Positions 1-13,782 of a stretch of DNA of 64,000 bases are shown here, in pieces. The stretch's first letter is position 1, and every line of letters starts with the position of its first letter. The notes below the pieces were generated by a model. The model saw nothing but the letters and a program-made list of their open reading frames with translations. It was not told where the DNA came from and made no database searches. The DNA lies in the NCBI GenBank assembly GCA_003344405.1, contig NOWV01000207.1, positions 1-64,000 on the forward strand. The letters are read 5' to 3'. Source of the stretch: Trichoplax sp. H2. Lineage: Eukaryota > Placozoa > Uniplacotomia > Trichoplacea. The position numbers and the translations under genes were made by a program.

Positions 1-337
1 CAGTATGTGTATAAGTGTTACTGTCATAAAAAGTCAGTACTATATTAAAACACAGTATATCCAAATTAGAAGTTAACTAAATAAGGATAGTCTAATAGAA
101 TTATCCTAACATTGATATTTCTACTGTAATACAGTATATAACACTGTAACAAGTAGTAACCACTGTCATTCCACCTGTTAACAAGTTTATTCGCTAAAAA
201 TCTCGGCCTAAAATATCCTGTTGTCGACGTCAACATCATTAGTAAACAATATGGTCAAATTTATTAACTTTATAGGTGCTCTTTAACTATTTTGTGCCTT
301 ACTAATCCATAACATAAGTATTCTTTCTGTTCTTTAG

Positions 338-3300
338 TCAGTTAGGACGATGCAAATTGCAATGCTTTCTTTACTTGGACCGTTGTTAATCTGTGAGTGG
401 GGTATCAGTAATATCCAAGCAGGCTTGATAGTTGGAGTATGTATCCATTATTATCGGACTAATATTATATTAATAAATTATAACTCTATTTTATTCCTCT
501 TAAATTTAATTCTAAGACGCACATGCCTATAACCTTCTTAAAATAAATCGAAATATGTTACCATTGAACAGCTTGCATATGTAGGCGATATAATAGGGTT
601 TCCATACCTTGGATGGTTTTGCGATCATTACGGTCGAAAACTGGTGGGTATCTTACACTGTAGAAAAGGCTTAGATCTAATTAGGAGGAATTGCTAAATT
701 ATCAATTCCCGTATAATTAAGCAGTGTATTTGATCATCAAAGAATCATATTAGTATGCAGTGAATATGCTAATGCTAAGCATTTACAATTTTTATTTGAT
801 AAAAGCAAGGATAGAGCGAAAATAAATGACAATCTTTTACATCAACTAGGGTGTGATTGTAGCAATCCTGTGCACTTCGTATTTTTCATCACTCTCTAGT
901 TTATCATCCGATATTACGATGATGCTGTTGTTGCGATTAGTATGTGGAGTTTCTGAAAGTGGAATGCTGCAATGGTAAGATATTAATTTTAAGCCATGAC
1001 TCATGTTTGATGTTACATGATCTGTTCTATTTTTAAGAATTAAATTGAATTACGGTTTTAATATCAATAAGTATAAGAAGCGAGTTTATTATTAGCCTGG
1101 AAATGATGCATTTATTAAAGTAAATAGTGGTTTAACTCTATTTAAACCAATTTAAAAATCATCTTATATATAGCATAACCATTCTAAGTGAATTAGTACC
1201 TGCAACAGCCAGAGCTAGATCCATCGTTTCCTTACGAGTAAGTTTAAATGAAGGATATGAGTAAAATCGTTGCTTGAACTAATTTCTGCTTGAAAATTAT
1301 ATTTTTCTAACCATTAAATTTATAGGGATTTACATTTATAGGCATTGCATTTGAGGGTATTATAGCTTATATCTGCCTGAAAATATTCGATTGGCGTATG
1401 GTAGTCTATACTGTGTCCGCCCTATACTTACTAGCAATACCTTTCAGCACGGTAACTAACTACATCAATGCAAACTATTAAATAAAAATAAATGCTTTTC
1501 TATAATCGAAGATCCTATCACATTGCTTAAAATTAATGCTATTAAAATTAAACTTGCAGCTACTAGTAGAATCTCCACGGTATTTATTATTGCACGGATT
1601 TCGAAAAGAAGCTAAAGATATTATAATCAATATCGCTAAGATGAACCGCAAGCCTGCGCCGGAAGGAAATTTAATTACAATTGTTGAAGTATGAATTCTA
1701 TTGATGCTTATTTAATTTTAAAATATGGTAAAAGTTATATTTTTCATATATTATTACAGAAATTATTCAATGAATTACGAATTAAATTTTGCATGAGATA
1801 ACGTTGATTCTTTCTTTATAAAAGACAACTTTAATGCTAATAGTTCATTTTGATTTGTGAATATTATAACTTAGGAAAAAGGGTGGAGCATTTACCGATT
1901 TATTTAAGCCTGTTTATAGAAAAAGAACTATTATACTTTGGATTATAACGTAAATTTCTAATATGTACTGTATGCTTCTATAATTGAAATTGATAGAAGA
2001 TGGCATTTAATTTTACAAAATTTGATATCTTTATTAGACTTGCGGTGAAGACAATTTTTTTCGGGGCTGTTTGGATGGCTCCATTATTGGTTAAAGTTGA
2101 TCGATGCGGTAAAATAATTTTATAAAACAATATTTATCATTGAATTTGACTATTCCTTTTCCGGCGGTAAATATATTATAGCTTATCTGTAAACTATAGT
2201 ATCAAATACGATCAGACGTTCATATACATTTTACAAAAATGACTGCTGCGAAAATAAATAGTATCATATTGCTAGTAACTCTTTACAAATATTTATTGCT
2301 ATTAACAGAAACAGCCAGGCAAGGAGCTACCAGAATGAGATGTCAATGTAAAGAAATTGATCTCCAAAATATTCTATCCATGGTTATAGGAGGCCTAGGG
2401 GAGCCTATAGGTAGGATCTAATTTGTTTTAAAATCGAATGATAGTATGATCAAAAGTTATGTATCGATTAAGAAGCTACGATATCGTATCATCTCAAAAT
2501 AATGGGCGAATTAAAATAATTCGAAACATGATTTCAATATCAAAGCTATAATTATAATTAAAGTAAGGAAATGTAACAAAAGTAGCTCACAAATAGCAGT
2601 CCTAGTCAAATGAAATTTCTAGAAGGCTTTTATAGCGAGGTTTTTTAGAATAGTCGAGCAAGAATTAATTACAGCAGTAATCTAATCTAAAATCTAAAAT
2701 ATTACCTGCTCTAAGTGCAGTGAAGTCTTATTCTAATGTAAGCTCATCTCCGCTATTCTTAAATACATTTCATTAAATGTGTTTATAACAACATTGCCAG
2801 CTAGAACAAGACTTGAGTCACCGAAAGGAATACGTTTCCTCAACTAGAATATCACTATTTTCCACAATCAGAATCATTCTATTTAAAATGTCCCTATTTT
2901 ATTAACATCTAACACCAAAAGAAACACCGAAAGGTTTTGGGCATCTTCAAAATAAGAGTATATCAAGTCACATAATCATGTACCATAATTAGTCAACTGG
3001 CTAACATTAATTATCAACCATTTCTAATATAGCAGCTAGCAATCATCTAATATTAGCATTACGATAACCTCTATTCTTAAAAACCTGACTATATCAAATA
3101 TAGCTATCATTATAATCAAATATGGCGTACACCATTACAGGAAAATTAATTTTTTTAAATTTATTATCTATTATCATATTTAGGAGGAGTAATAGCTTTT
3201 ATTTTTGTGGATTGGATTGGGCGGAGAAAGTCTCTTATCTTAGGGTTATTTATATCTGGGGTTTCATCTCTTTTGCTGACGATTTGCGCTAATAGGTGAC

Positions 3301-3966
3301 TCTATAAATAAATTTTACCCTAATACTTGTGTGTAATGGATCATTATGCTATAGATTATGTCACGAATTTGAAATAACAATATCTAAACCAAAAGTAAAT
3401 TTAGGGCGAAATTGTCCATTAAAATTTCTAAAATCGTATCTCAATAGAATTGTGAGATATGCTTTGGTATTATTGATGAGATCTAGCAGTTGCTTCTTGG
3501 TTGATGTTTTCCTTATATATATACTACTGAAGTATGTCATTATGCTATCTATCCTATTGAAAAATATAATTACTATAGATTATTTGAAATAATTACCATA
3601 TATTTGTTCTAATCTAGATCTATCCGACAAAATTTAGAGCAATTGGTCTCGGGGCTGCTACATCATTCGGTGGACTTGGCAATATTTTATCAATATTTCT
3701 AGGCCAAGTTAGTCAATTTATGTTACAGTTAGCCTTTTTCCAGATTATTTTTCATTCCTTAGAATAATTGACAACCATCAATCATTTTAAATTATTAACA
3801 AATTACGCTTTAGAATCTCGTTTATGCAATGACTTTATTTTAGGTACTGTTTGCGACTTCTGATATCGCTGCTTTAGTTGCATTAGCCATAATGGCAGCT
3901 CTAGCAATTATTTTCTGCTTAATGATACCAGCTGAAACAAAGGGAACTTTGTTAAAAGTTAGTTGA
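338..3966 (+). CDS. SV2/SVOP-like major facilitator transporter, copy 1 (5' end outside window; one frame problem)
   Basis: A 12-TM transporter of the SV2/SVOP branch of the MFS; the substrate cannot be told. Exons read from GT-AG sites and comparison with copy 2: 338-436, 572-643, 850-974, 1174-1237, 1326-1451, 1560-1688, 1882-1949, 2038-2108, 2315-2410, 3184-3295, 3448-3531, 3618-3707, 3844-3966 (stop TGA). Family marks: LLGPLLICEW in the first exon, DHYGRK in the TM2-TM3 loop (MFS signature), VESPRYLL after TM6, DWIGRRKS in the TM8-TM9 loop, IYPTKFRAIGLG before TM11 and PAETKG after TM12. Phases agree throughout except exon 3448-3531, which is 84 nt against 82 nt in copy 2. The extra TA lies in a (TA)n run and would shift the frame. 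The first coding exon, present in copy 2, must lie left of the window. Either a live gene with a sequence error or an early pseudogene. Confidence 0.82.
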
Positions 3967-6573
3967 ATATTTAATAAATGATATGATTTAAAAATCTCGA
4001 TCATTTTTCCTATTTATAAACATTCAAAAAAAATTACTTTTAATGCTATTTATTAATAATATTATATTAAATTAAAGGACACTGACTAATAACGAAAAGG
4101 ATAATCCTAGACTGCATAATTCGGTATTATGCTAATATTGGCTGGTGCAAGCTAACAAATTCGATGAAAGTCAAAATTAGATCAGGATTTATGTACATCA
4201 TATTACTATTTCAAGTTCAATTTTGGATGTATAAAGATATTTTGGGATATGTTTGGCTCTGCAGTTGTAGCACAGCTATCATCAACTAACTCTATTTACA
4301 TTCATAAATAATAAATGTTATTAAGATATTTTGCTTATCAATCTTGACAAAAGCAATCTTTGATAACAGTATTTCTTTATAACATCAAATAATATTTATG
4401 TAGCTGCAACATAAATTATTTGATACCTTAATAGTTTTGGGTTGCATAGTTTCATATTTGCAGAAATTTGTGACAAATGAGGCCTGTTGGCTACAGGAAA
4501 TCGCAAATATATGCGGCAGCTACATTACTTTAGTATTAATAAAGTTTTGCTTGAGCAATATTAATAGTACAAATAAAGAAATAAACAATATTTATGACCA
4601 ATAGCATAAGATAAGAATTAATTGTGTTAACGGAATTATCGAAGCCCTAATTTCTGAGATTGAAATTCCAAAATGAAAATATGTATCTGCATTCTATCAT
4701 CAAACAAGCATACTCACTTCACGAATTATAACTATAGTATAAGTTCAAGAGAGTGAACTAATTACGAATTTCTACTTCGTAAGACCTGCTTATTTTGCGA
4801 CCATGCTATTGATTTAAATCAACTGATTAAGGTTTAACAGCGAATATTGATATTTCTGAACAAGTTGATTAGTAGACTATAGTGCAATGTAGCAACTAGC
4901 ATTGAGTCCTTCATTAGGTAGTTCATATAATATGCTAATATAACTTATCTGAGTTTGAACTAGATTTGCATTCGTTTACTCCTCGGTAACATGAAATTTT
5001 TTCTGATGTAGTAATTAAGATAAGCTGATGGATTTAGAAGTCTTGTTATTAATTTCCGCAATTCAGTAAGGGTAGTTAACTTGCTCTAGTATGAAATTGC
5101 GTTAGAGCAAGCTTAACTCTATACAGGTTATTGCTACTTCAACTTGAATTTTTAAAAGTTGTAACCATTAGGTAGTTTGTCTGAGTCTTTCAATACCATT
5201 TCGGTTTACTTAAATTCTGATTTAGTAGTCTTGCAAACTCTGAAGACTGCTTACTTAAATCGTAGACTATCAGCTAAATATGTTATTAATTTTAAACCAT
5301 AGTTAATCTGCTGGCTCATTATTAAATTTTTCTTTATAAAACAAAGGAACTCCTTTGGGATGCCTTTTATATAAATGTTGCCAGATCACGTTGGCTTTGC
5401 TAGCCGTCTACATTTGAATAAATTACGCGTACAGTCTCCAAGGAATAATAAAATATGCGTAATTATAAAGTTTTTTCATTGCAATTGGATGCTTTAATAC
5501 TATAATAAAATAGGTTTTAAAGTGACATATTTTCTGCTAAATTATAATATTGATTACAGATACAATATAAAATCTTAAGACTTCACGAATTTACTTGGAC
5601 AATCCTTTTAGTCCTTCTATATCAGATTAATTCAATTGTTGCTGTCGTAGTCACTATGATTTCAAGCAAAGCTGAACAGGAACAACATTATTTAAGGAAA
5701 TAGTCACGTAGAGAAAGGACAATCTACGGTAAATAATGCCTTGTACGTATTTTCATAGTTTTATGCATATTGTTACTTACCTTAAAAAGAAAGTCGACTA
5801 AGCCATTTGCATCGATAAGAAAGATTTCAACTGCCAGTAAAATATTCCTTTATTCTTGTTTTTACTTTATTTTCTATAAATTTTAGGCTCCTAAGTTTTG
5901 TGCAACTACTCATTTAATCAATTAGATCACCATTAATCATTACAAATTGTTAAAATAATCCCAAAGAGTTAAACACTATTTTATCTTCAATAACAGTTTA
6001 TCACTAGTTGCTATCAATTAGACTACTAAGGTTATAAAATTAAAATCAAAACTCCAAGATATTATATCACCATTTAGCTATATAAAGTGTTCTGAAAGTA
6101 ATATTTAAATCTTACTAATTCAAGCCAATGAAGTAAATCTCAAAACAATCAATATATCTATCCTTCACTACAGTACGATTTAAATACTTGCGAATTCTTG
6201 CTGTTAGAAGATTGCAGTAACTACATGACTCTCTTATATCATTACTTAATACACAAAATTTTATTAATAATAGACTACTCTGTGCTACAGTTGCCTAAAA
6301 ATCAATTATCGGTTCATAGATAGTACTTTAAAAGTCTTATTCGTCTGCATGCTTAACTTTGTAAGCATCAAATATAAAATCAATCTCAGCTGATTTCGAG
6401 ACTTACTTTCTAAAAGTAACTTTGATATGGCTGGTTTATGGAAGTTATTTTATAATATGAAGGTTTTCAAAAGGTTTCAAAAAGATACATAATAGCCTGA
6501 TTTCATATGCAATGAAGGCTTTTGCTTTCCTCTAAAGGCTTATTCTCATTGAGAACGTTTTTTCTCAAATTAG
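3967..6573. other. AT-rich intergenic DNA between transporter copies
   Basis: No open frame of useful length, no recognisable exon and no repeat with clear ends was seen between the stop of copy 1 and the first exon of copy 2. It presumably holds the 3' UTR of copy 1 and any promoter and upstream non-coding part of copy 2. Confidence 0.6.
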
Positions 6574-9500
6574 ATCAAAGGCCTCAACTAACCATTGCTG
6601 ATGCAGTGGAATCGATTGGATTTGGAAAATTTCAATGGCATTGTATGGCGTTTCTAGGATCTATTTGGGTAAACTCCTTTAATTAAATAATGGACAAGAT
6701 AAATCTCAAAAGTTATCATAGCAATGACATGCTGAATCATTTATGAAAATAAGAACACACCATTGCTTCAACTAAATGAGCAAATGAAATGTATTATCGT
6801 ATATAAACGATGTCAAAAAGGATAAAAAGAGCATGAATTTAGTGAAGTTGGGAAACCTATTATAGTAATTCCAGTAAACTAAATGTCGATGAAACCGTAA
6901 ATAGAAACAAAGAGTTCTCGATGTTTCTTAGTATTTCTCATTTTATCATCACAGGCTTCACTAATGCTGATTAACAACTGATCACTTTAAAAAATAATTA
7001 TTCCTTAATTAGATTTACAGCATTTGTTCAGATAAAAATAATGGGCATGATTCATACATGGCATCTACTTTAAAAATTAATTAATTGCAGTTTCTATGCT
7101 TTTAACTCATTATATTTGATATGGAACAATAAGAAGAGCAGGCATAGTATACTATCTACCTCGATTGTCATTTCATACTATCTTAAAATTTAAATTTACC
7201 GAAATTAGCAGTCTATCAATATTGCGGTATCATCAGATAAGAAAAACAAAATGTTTGATATCTCTACGTATTTCTAATTTATGTCTTGTTAGATGAAGGA
7301 ATGACTGAGCGTCTTACTGTTCTATGATTTTTATTAATTTGTTTAATTTTGATTTACTATTAATAGTTTGCCCGAACGATGCAAATCGCAATGCTATCCT
7401 TACTTGGACCATTATTGGTCTGTGAATGGGGTATAAGTACAACAGAAGAAGCCCTAATTACTGGAGTATGTGCCATGATTTCATATGTAACGCGACTAAT
7501 TAATATGTAAAAGTTAAGAATCAGATACTGCCAGCCGTAGTTGTGAAATAGTACAGATGAATTACTTAATACTAGATTACTCATCAGTTATCATTACTTT
7601 CGTTAGCTTGCATTTCTTGGTGATATAATCGGATCTCCTTATATGGGATGGTTTTGTGACCACTAAGGTCGAAAATTGGTATTTGATGAGAGATTTCGAT
7701 AATATGATATGTATAACATAATTAATTAGTCTTATTATTATTTGAATTTTCCGAATTAACGTTGCTGATAGAATTACTTACTTCTTTAAAAACTAGGGTC
7801 TTATCGCTGCAATTTTGTGTACTGTCTATTTTTCTACGCTGTCTAGCATATCATCTGGCATCTCAATGATGTTGGTATTACGATTTATATGTGGAATTTC
7901 TGAAAGTGGAATGATTCAATGGTTAGAATTTTAAGCTATCTTAATCGTTTACTATGCCCCAAGCTTTCGCAATAATGTTTTAGAGTCAAGCTGAACTCTA
8001 ATATTAATGTGCTCAAAAGTTCCTAAAAAGCATGAAATATTTTTTCTAATATAGCGTAACAATACTGAGCAAATTAGTTCCATCTATAGCCAGAGCCTGA
8101 TCCATTATTTCTTTACGAGTAAGGACTAACATTAATTAGATAAATGGATGAAAAATGAATTAAAAATTTGAACAGTATCAAAAATTAAACCATTTTCGAT
8201 TTCTGGTTACAATCATAGGCATTCACTTTCCTTGGTATAGCAGTTGAGGGTATACTAGTATACGTCCTCCTGAAAGCATTCAACTGGCGAATATTGCTAT
8301 TTGTTACAACGGCACTTTACCTAATTCCTATTCTATTAAGCTCGGTAATGAATTTATTTATAACAATATGTTTTGACAATGGTGGTAAATTTATTAGCTA
8401 AAGAGACCACCAAAGCTCATAATAATCAAACTTTAATATGGTACTTTAAAGTACGCTTATATATTAACTGTAGTTCATTGTAGAGTCTCCTCGTTATTTA
8501 TTATTGCAAGAATTTAAAGGTGAAGTAAGTAAGATTATAGAAGATGCTGCCAGGTTGAATAACAGACCAACTCCCAACGGAAATTTGGTTGCCAATTTCG
8601 AGGTTTATTCTTAATAGCACCATTAGTACCTTTGATGACAGTATAATTAAATTTTGATGAAAACAATATTTAGATTACTAGTTATTTAAGGAATGTAATA
8701 AATATATATAACTAAAAAGGCACAAAAATGCTAACAGATTTATAAATCTTTTGTTTTCGATAGTTACGAATAATTGCTTTTAAATATTTCATATATAGCA
8801 AAGTGATGGTAAATTTAAAGACCTGTTCAAACCAGCGTATATAAGAACAACCATAAACTTATGGCTAATAACGTAATTTTATAGTTTAATTGTTAGTAAT
8901 AAAACAAATTGTATTTAAAATGTGGCCAATTACTGATATAACTTTGTCAATTAATTGAATCAGATTCTGTATGATCACAATTTACTTTGGTGCCGTATGG
9001 GTGACTCCGCTTTTGGCTAAAGTTGACAGCTGCAGTAAGTTATAGTCTTTAATTTTATAAATTGTAATAAAATTAAATGATAATCTATTCGATAATATGC
9101 ATATGTGTATATTTAAAATATTTAATAGTTTCTAAATAAAATAAACTTTTTGAAATTAAATTGCATTAAGCTTACATATGGTTACTAATATAGACAAATT
9201 AAAAGGATCATCTACAAGCATAGCATTTCCCTCGTATTTTTAATAGATAGTAAACAAGGAGCCACTGGCATTAGATGCCACTGCAAAGAAATGGGTCCTG
9301 CGAATATCATAGCCATTATTATCAGTGGTCTTGGAGAGCCTTTTGGTGTGATAATAATTTGTAAAAACTGGAGTTTAAAGTTTGATTCTAGATTAGTCGA
9401 TGAATAAGATTAAAAGTCTTGTAAGCTTATGCTAATATAATTGTTAAGATAATTACCAAACTTACATAAGTACAATATTTTCTTATCAGTAAGACTAAAT

Positions 9501-9906
9501 TACAATACAAATCAGCTACTCTTCGTACATGCAAAATTTTTCTTTTAATAGCTATATTTAACTTAAATTTGATATTCATTAGGCGGATTAATAGCCTTTA
9601 CTTTTGTTGACTGTATTGGACGAAAGCAGTCTCTAATTCTAGGATTTACTGTAGTGGGTATCTCGTTTATTCTCTTGATGATCTGTACAAACAGGTAATT
9701 CTTCAATTAAATTTTTTTAACATGTGCCTCTAAATCATTACAGGAACTTGCAAAAAATACTAAGAATTTTAATTCTCCTATGATAGCTAGCTAATAAAAT
9801 TCTTGATTCCATTTAATTTTATAGCTTTGTTAGATACGCGTTCATATTGTTAACAAGATCTTGTGCCTGCTTCTTAACCGATGTTCCATTTATCTATACC
9901 TCGGAA
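6574..9906 (+). pseudogene. SV2/SVOP-like MFS transporter, copy 2: truncated, with two in-frame stops
   Basis: Tandem duplicate of the transporter at 0.3-4.0 kb. Exons 6574-6668, 7367-7465, 7607-7678, 7797-7921, 8055-8118, 8219-8344, 8474-8602, 8799-8872, 8964-9034, 9247-9345, 9583-9694 and 9825-9906 keep the splice phases of copy 1. Exon 6574-6668 encodes the family N-terminal motif ADAVESIGFGKFQW, which copy 1 lacks in this window. Two nonsense codons break it. TAA at 7664-7666 replaces the Tyr of the DHYGRK signature, and TGA at 8098-8100 replaces an Arg (AGA in copy 1) after TM4. The exons for IYPTKFRA and the final TM (last two of copy 1) are absent after 9906. Splice sites and length remain intact, so the loss of function is fairly recent. 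Confidence 0.88.
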
Positions 9907-10319
9907 GTACGTGTATCATCAACTTTATAATATGTGCACATAGTAAATTTGCAATAAATGGATTTTATAACTTCTCAGGAGGTTCGCAGTCCAGTATTCA
10001 AGCTTTGTGCTATTACAATTAAGCAAACCCCTAATACGATAGAGTAAAGTCAATACCGTATTTAACCTTAAGAGTATCACTTGTTAATAGGCTGCTTATC
10101 GTAGAGCAGTCTTTATATCATTTTTAATTAAGTATGGTATGCGACATAAGGAAGTGAAATATTTCCTGGTATTTGACGGACAGATTTTGGGTGAGATGCA
10201 AGAGAGATCTTAATACGAAGAGGCAATACTTTATATAGACTTAGAGGGAATCACGAACATGATCCGAGTAGAAATAGGACAGTAAATACAAACGCACGAC
10301 AGACAAGAAGAATAATAAC

Positions 10320-11080
10320 TTTGTGATATAGAACTGTAACGATACTTATAGTATATTCGTATATGCAGTATGGTACACAGTACAAGATATTTACCACAGC
10401 TACTGAACATTCACATTAAGAACGCTATAAAGCTTTAGTTATGACTCTATAAGTAATGTTAGATTAAGAGCTATTCTACTTTCTAATGCTTCGTATAGAG
10501 AAAGGTGATATCATACTTCATATAAGTACTGCAATGAGATGCAAATTACTACAATTATGTACTTATAAAATCATTTAAACTTGAATATAACCAAGTATTG
10601 GTTTAATTTAAAGCTTAAGTTCCTCATGCAGTATTAAAATATATTCCCGCTATAAGAGTAGTAATACAAAAAATAATCTTTGATTTTAAACTACTTCGAT
10701 ATCAGTCAATTACAGAAATCTTAAACAATTAAACGCCAGATTTATTTCTACAATGCATTCATTTCTAACCACTGTTTACTAAAAATAATACTAGATCTAT
10801 ACGCTATTAAAACTGTTTTCGTATGAATAAAAATTATCTGATGTAAACATCTCTAATCTCGAAGGTACTAATACAGTATTTTTATAATTATTTTATGATC
10901 ATTATTAATCAAGTATGAGAAAGTGCCAATTCATCTAAGATGTAGCTAACGTAATACAGTCTTCTGTGAGTGTGAATATTTGCCTTACATTAGGGTATTG
11001 ACTTCTACCGAAAGTCATATACTCGTATTCCAATAATAATAAGGTAAAACGATTGATGATTATGTATAAACGTCGATATT
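10320..11080. repeat. Segmental duplicate R2 (partner near 29320-29950)
   Basis: Collinear with about 29320-29950 at moderate identity. Shared blocks include a run with ATATTCGTA, GTACAAG and CACAGCTAC, a later CTACTTTCTA block and a TCTAACNANCNNTG block. The copies are too diverged for recent duplication, and no open frame is conserved. Confidence 0.65.
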
Positions 11081-11245
11081 GCCGAGTAATTGTTTTCAAA
11101 TCATACAATAAAGTATTCTTTAGGCAGGCGCTTCCTGTCTATTCAATTATATAGTTTTATTTGTAAGAAGTACTTGCTTCTATAAAATAATAGTACTATA
11201 GGGCTAGTATGACGAAACGTACACTAAGGAAATAATATGCATTTT

Positions 11246-11540
11246 GTACCGATTTCACGAAAGTAAATTTTCGTGGCATGCACATTGTTTCCATGCTACG
11301 TTTGATATATGCTTATATGCCAGTAATTTTTAAGGTCTTCTCTACCGTTACTTTAGGAATTAACAGTTGCTGAGCTAGTAGTTCTTAGTTTAGGATCAGG
11401 CAGACTAAAGCAGTAATAGCCAACTACTTTAACCAGATTGCATTTATCAGCTAGAAAGATATGAAGATTGGAAGTAAAGTTTCTAAGTTTAGATGATGTA
11501 TCTTCATTGAATAGCCTAATATGTTTGTTAAATTACTATT
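11246..11540. repeat. Segmental duplicate R3 (partner near 19545-19860)
   Basis: Matches about 19545-19860. Both begin with a foldback-like motif ending TTCGTGGCAT, followed by a block with TTAACAGTTG and another with AGTAATAGC. Part of the old duplication set around the GPCR genes. Confidence 0.6.
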
Positions 11541-11937
11541 GTATTAGAAGATGAGATCAATAATATGATTAAAACTAATATGATCTATGGTCTGGCCGAT
11601 AATAAGGTAAATTTTTAATTTTCAAGACAGATTGAAGGCCTCACTATGCTAAATTTTAATTGTATTTACATAGGAAAATCAACTGATTAATAATCCAATT
11701 TACGGAAGTATAGATTCGAAAACATACTCTAAACCTTTGCTATAAGCTAGGATTATTTCTAAGTCGTAAGAATCGAATATAAAAAGATCTAGCTGATATC
11801 CACATATTGTAATATACATGTGTTACAATGTTATACACTGTAATATCGAGATCATAGTAGAAACATCTATGTTTGGATAATTTTGTAGATTGACCCTTAT
11901 ATGAAGACTATCTAATTAAGAAAGGTGATATTTAAAT

Positions 11938-12051
11938 ATAGCACTAGCTTTTATGGTGATATATACGGCCTACTGAAATTAGCAGTTTAATTAGGGAATC
12001 AGGAATAATCTTTTTCGATTCAAATCACTGTGATTGTAATTTACTTATGGT
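11938..12051. repeat. Left haplotype copy at gap 1 (partner 12278-12391)
   Basis: 114 bp nearly identical to 12278-12391, with a few substitutions. The left copy runs straight into the N gap and the right copy continues beyond the same point, as expected if two allelic contig ends were joined instead of merged. Confidence 0.85.
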
Positions 12052-12071
12052 NNNNNNNNNNNNNNNNNNNN
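12052..12071. other. Assembly gap 1 (20 N)
   Basis: Twenty undetermined bases flanked by overlapping near-identical sequence; the true gap may not exist. Confidence 0.95.
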
Positions 12072-12277
12072 ATCATCAAGATTTATAGTTATCTAGTCTA
12101 TCCTCCTATTCGAATACATACAAAATAACTAAGGACAGTTGATCATCAAAACACCTTACTAACAAACATCATAACACATCAATTTCCATCAATAACAAAC
12201 ACCATAACACTTCAATTTCTATCTATAACAAACACCATAACACTTCTAACTCATCACGGCAAAAAGGTACCGTGACA
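12072..12277. mobile_element. Terminal part of a MITE-like element with TGTCAC-type end
   Basis: Sequence present only in the right haplotype copy before the shared block starting at 12278. It ends in TCACGG then GTACCGTGACA, the same foldback terminus as the right end of the element at 20180-20615. The left end is lost at the contig edge. Inside it, 12160-12250 holds three copies of a 33-34-bp tandem repeat starting AACAAACAYCATAACAC (copies at 12160, 12194, 12227). Confidence 0.6.
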
Positions 12278-12779
12278 ATAGCACTAGCTTTTATGTTGAT
12301 ATGTACGGCCTACTGAAATTAGTAGTTTAATCAGGGAATCAGGAATAATCTTTTTCGATTCAAATCACTGTGATTGTAATTTACTTATGGTAGATTGTAG
12401 ATTATCGTAGAAATTTTTCATGATAGGACATATTGTAATCTGACAATTTTGTATTAGTCATTCCGATGTCTATGTTTGTAAATACTGCTGTCGTCATTAG
12501 GTAGCAGTAAATAAAATTAGCTTTAGATTCATTATCAGGTTTCAACGTTAATATTACTAACTGGATGTCTTTGCTATTGTAAAAGAGTATATAAATGCGA
12601 TAAATCGTATAATAAAGTCAGTTCTTATTATTATTAGTGTTTAACTTAAGATAAGAGGCGCCTAAGTCTTCTTTTAGTCCACTAGTATCGAAAAAGAGTT
12701 CCTGAAAGAGTAGATACTGCTCCCTGATACGTAGTTCAGGAATCGACTGTTTGATCGTACATTACGTTATCTTGTTGCA

Positions 12780-13160
12780 AAGCTGCTTTGTAACAGCATG
12801 TAAAAAAAGCACTTTGTCAACTACTTCCAAAAATTCATAACCCTAAATAATTAAGGAAACGCCACACAAATCTAGTAGATGAAAGAGTTTTGCTATACAG
12901 TGGTTTATATTAATTTATATGTATATTAAGTTGCTATTTATTTCTACTTCTAGTTTCTTTCCTTGTCTATCTCGACCCTTTTTTGGAAATATTCTTCTTT
13001 TATATCTCTCGTTAATTCATAAAATTTTACTAACTGAAATGGTCAATAACTGTTAGTCATTGCCTTACACTTTACTTTCATGCTTTATTATTAATGTTTA
13101 ATACATTTAGAAGCAATATCAAATTTCCTTTACGTGATTATCACAGTTCTAACAAAAAGG
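12780..13160. repeat. Segmental duplicate R4 (partners near 31810-32190 and 13600-13760)
   Basis: Resembles 31810-32190. Shared blocks include TATCAACTACTT-like sequence, AGATGAAAGA and TTGGAGAAC/TTGGAAATA followed by TTCTTCTTTTATA. Part of it is repeated again at 13600-13760. No conserved open frame. Confidence 0.6.
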
Positions 13161-13782
13161 CCTAATTGAGCTTATAAAGTACTTAAATTAATTTATTACA
13201 TTTTTTAATTAACATCACCGTCAATAAACTACAGTTATTACAATTAAACTTCGTAATAGTGTAGCTGAAACTTATTCTATAATGCAACTGTTCAGTAATC
13301 CCAATCATCGTTAATTACACATTTGGAATGGTCACTATAGTATAGTAGTTATGATTTCAGAAGTAAATGTCATAAATAAAGAATAAATAAAGAACTTTTA
13401 ACATGTAGAATTTGGAGGAATATCCACTAGAGTTCAAATACCATACCATAGTAGTTTGAACTAATTACAGCAGTAATTGAAGTACAGTAGCATTAAGACG
13501 TAGAATAGTCTACTATGCTTATAAGGTAATTTCATGATTACTGATGATGAAAAGGTGTATTAATACTATTCATACTTTGAGATAAACTTATCAATTCTAT
13601 CTATTTCTATTTTTCTTAAGTTGTTTCCTTGCCTATTTCGATCCTTTGGCCGGAGATATTCTTCTCTCACATATTTCGTTATTCGATAATACTTTCGTAA
13701 AAGTAATTAATTGTCCACAATTTGTAATTACTACCTTACATTTTACTTTCACACTAATTATTACAGTTATTTCCTGTATTGT

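Noticed and set aside
1874-1882. Frameshift at the start of the transporter copy 1 exon before LFKPVYRK
   Set aside because: Using the AG at 1880-1881 instead of the one at 1873-1874 restores the frame, so no lesion is needed.
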